A stretch of DNA of 7,816 nucleotides from positions 1-7,816 of the forward strand of contig NZ_JBLKSS010000062.1 in assembly GCF_047607725.1 (NCBI RefSeq), in the 5' to 3' direction. The notes beneath the pieces were generated by a model. It worked only from the letters and a program-made list of their open reading frames with translations. It was not told the origin of the DNA and ran no database searches. This document shows positions 6,379-7,816 of the stretch, one piece after another (position 1 is the stretch's first letter; the number at the start of each line of letters is the position of its first letter). Source of the stretch: JBLKSS01 sp047607725. Lineage in GTDB: Bacteria; Pseudomonadota; Gammaproteobacteria; Enterobacterales; Enterobacteriaceae. Position numbers and translations under genes: made by a program.

Positions 6379-7002
6379 TTGAACGGAAATCTGCCTGGAT
6401 GGGGCCGGCGCCTGCTATTGCTGGCCGGACTTCTGTCGCCAATGGCGTCCTTCGCCCATTCGCACAGTTTTATCGCTATGCGCGCCACGTTTATCAACCA
6501 GGCGGAGACGTTGAGCGGTGTTCATATGCGCTGGACGATGGATTGAGATGACCTCCGCCGATCTTCTCTACGATGCCGGTGACGCGCCCGCGGGTTCGGT
6601 GATATGGAAAAAGCTGGCGGCGCAGGTCATGGCGAATGTACTGGGGCAGCATTATTGTACCATCAGGGGAAACGGGTGAAATTCGATAACCTGCCGCCGG
6701 CGTATCATTTATCGCGGGAAGGCCACAAAGCAGTGCTGGACTTCGTGTTGCCGCTAGCGGAGCCGCAGCCCCTGGCGGGACAGACCTTTACGCTCAGTAC
6801 TTTCGACCCCACCTATTTCGTGGATATGACCTACAAAGATGCCGCCGGCGATGGCGCAACGCTGCAAGGTAACGCTGACAACACCGATCCTGACGCGTCG
6901 TGGCAGGAGTATGCCCGATCGCTGGACAAGGCGGACGCGCCGCCGCCGGATAAAGATCTCGGCAGGCAATTCGCCCAAACGGTGACGCTGACCTGCCGCT
7001 AA
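6379..7002 (+). pseudogene. DUF1007 (ZevA-like) periplasmic protein, frameshifted
   Basis: DUF1007 proteins such as ZevA of Haemophilus are periplasmic partners of NicO-type permeases in zinc or nickel uptake. The gene begins at TTG 6379 with AAGGAG at a 6-nt gap. It encodes a signal peptide (LLLLAGLLSPMASFA, cut before His-rich HSHSF) and reads to WTMD, where an extra T at 6544 makes a TGA. One frame over, it continues EMTSADLLYDAG, IWKKLAAQVMANVLGQHY. Near 6657-6660 a small deletion returns it to the first frame: YHQGKRVKF, LPPAYHLSREGHKAVLDFVL, FTLSTFDPTYFVDMTY, and a stop at 7000-7002. The two shifts cancel, but the region between them contains an early stop in the starting frame, so no full protein is made. 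No partner permease gene follows. Confidence 0.85.
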
Positions 7003-7596
7003 CGCGCCTGGGGGGGCAATGATTCATCATCAATCTTTTGGGTTAAGTTTTGAAATGGGCTTCTGAAACTAAGCGCTTTTTGTCTGCTCCTGACGCGGTG
7101 TTGTCTAACACCACCGTACAAAACGAAAGTCATAGCGCCATCGTAGTCTGCGCGTAGGCGCTAGGCTTATTTCTGGGCCGATGTTTGCTATTAATAACTC
7201 CCATGCGCTATTACCCTTAATTCCCTATTGCTGGAACGCCAACGTCCCGGATGAATATAAAAAATCACTAGCGACACAAAACTCATTATAAAGATTATAG
7301 TTTTTAGGCAAATTAAAACACCAGCATGTTATAGTTTAAGCACCTTAATGGGTGGTTATCATCTTCATGATTAAATGCTAACATATTTATTTTATTATCT
7401 ATTATTTGATTTTAAATAAATCATTATTTATATTTTTGATATTACTTTCAATTAATGTCAGTTAGCATGTAATAAAATAGATCGAAACGATCGAATAAAG
7501 TCATTTTATTTTTAATTCACGTTGATGAACAATCCGACTCCTGCGATTCCGGCCGGCTCGTATAACTAATTATCTTTCTGCGTGAATAAGAATTGA
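7003..7596. other. Gene-free region, strongly AT-rich in its right half
   Basis: No reading frame here resembles a known protein on either strand. 7003-7255 has ordinary base composition and could be a decayed gene or insertion-sequence debris. From about 7256, and especially 7370-7520, the DNA is dominated by A and T with long runs. Such DNA is typical of H-NS-silenced regulatory regions of acquired genes. A short GC-rich island (CGATTCCGGCCGGCTCG) interrupts it at 7544-7560. The permease gene expected after a DUF1007 gene is absent. Confidence 0.5.
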
Positions 7597-7700
7597 ATGA
7601 TGAGCAGCAAAAAATCAAAGTCGGGATTATTATTTTTATCCACTTTAAGTGAATTGCCTTATACCACAAAATATAATTCCAATAGAGAATCAACCATAAG
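7597..7700 (+). pseudogene. 5' end of an unknown gene cut by an IS21-like end
   Basis: An ATGATG at 7597 opens a frame beginning MMSSKKSKSGLLFLSTLSEL, with about 34 AT-rich codons before sequence that looks like an insertion-sequence end. The frame stays open through the repeats to the window edge, but the residues there would be encoded by the mobile element. The N-terminus is basic and Ser/Lys-rich and has no clear signal peptide. Ribosome-binding sequence is weak (AAGAA 7-9 nt upstream). The AT-rich upstream region would fit its promoter. I do not recognise the protein, and it may not be a gene at all. Confidence 0.3.
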
Positions 7701-7816
7701 TGCAGATTCCGACGTATCCGATCATCTGTTCCGGCGACATCCGATCAGTTATTCCGATATTTTCCGATCACCCATTCCAGTGATATTCGATCACGTGTTC
7801 GCTCATCTTCTGACTC
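7701..7816 (+). mobile_element. IS21-like insertion sequence, end with repeats
   Basis: From TGCAGATTCCGAC onward the DNA becomes GC-richer and enters a regular array of 23-bp repeats. IS21-family elements carry several such degenerate direct repeats at each end, which bind the IstA transposase, and they terminate in TG...CA. The left boundary at 7701 is inferred from the TG and the loss of AT-rich character. The istA/istB genes would lie to the right of the window. Family assignment rests on the repeat architecture and TCCGATCA/ATTCC motifs only. Confidence 0.6.
7717..7808 (+). repeat. Four 23-bp direct repeats at an IS end
   Basis: TCCGATCA starts at 7717, 7740 and 7763, and the variant TTCGATCA at 7786, so the period is exactly 23 bp. 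Each unit also carries a TTCC or TTCG core at its positions 13-16. A half unit (ATTCCGACGTA) precedes the first. The order and degeneracy resemble transposase-binding arrays of IS21-type elements rather than iterons of a plasmid origin or a CRISPR array. Confidence 0.85.

Noticed and set aside
7375..7468. ATGCTAAC / GTTAGCAT 8-bp inverted repeat around an AT-rich stretch
   Set aside because: Short arms 78 bp apart in low-complexity DNA are easily due to chance and no element boundary or target duplication is visible.
7717..7808. CRISPR array
   Set aside because: The 23-bp period contains both the repeat and only a few variable bases, with no room for spacers, and the units are degenerate.

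Overview
The window looks like a chromosomal segment of a host-associated enterobacterium that is losing genes. It carries the conserved enterobacterial order cytR-priA-rpmE, with cytR and priA on the minus strand and rpmE divergent. Within 8 kb it also has ends of two different insertion sequences, two clear pseudogenes and two genes that look like relatives of type III secretion effectors. This pattern resembles Sodalis-type insect symbionts, but that assignment is an inference from content; no marker here fixes the species.

Positions 1-791: the 3' end of an IS66-family element (last 34 codons of its transposase and the terminal repeat ending CGCTTAC at 137) sits directly in cytR. The cytR remnant has lost its C-terminal third in this window and also carries a frameshift after the helix-turn-helix. 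Positions 937-3593: intact priA (replication restart helicase, 731 aa) and intact rpmE (ribosomal protein L31), with a good promoter and an intrinsic terminator for rpmE. These housekeeping genes match Escherichia coli closely from end to end.

Positions 3594-6238: an accessory insert where other enterobacteria carry yiiX and metJ after rpmE (from memory). It starts with about 670 bp of gene-free, AT-rich DNA. Then comes a 326-aa PipB/PipB2-like pentapeptide-repeat protein, a 250-bp spacer, and a protein with about six exact 20-residue leucine-rich repeats. A 42-bp sequence occurs in perfect inverted orientation at the 3' end of the pentapeptide gene and the 5' end of the leucine-rich gene. 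It encodes the last residues and stop of the first gene on one strand and a Ser/Asn/Pro-rich N-terminal peptide on the other. The two arms enclose a smaller palindrome. This is the most unusual structure in the window and suggests shuffling of effector gene ends or a mobile fold-back element.

Positions 6379-7816: a decayed DUF1007 (ZevA-like, metal-uptake periplasmic protein) pseudogene with two opposite frameshifts, then about 600 bp without a recognisable gene that becomes strongly AT-rich, then the first codons of an unknown AT-rich reading frame. That frame runs into an IS21-like end made of four 23-bp repeats, which leaves the window on the right.

The core genes (replication restart, ribosome) are kept, while a transcriptional regulator and a metal transporter component are being lost and candidate effector genes persist. 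This is the pattern expected in a fairly recent host-restricted symbiont.
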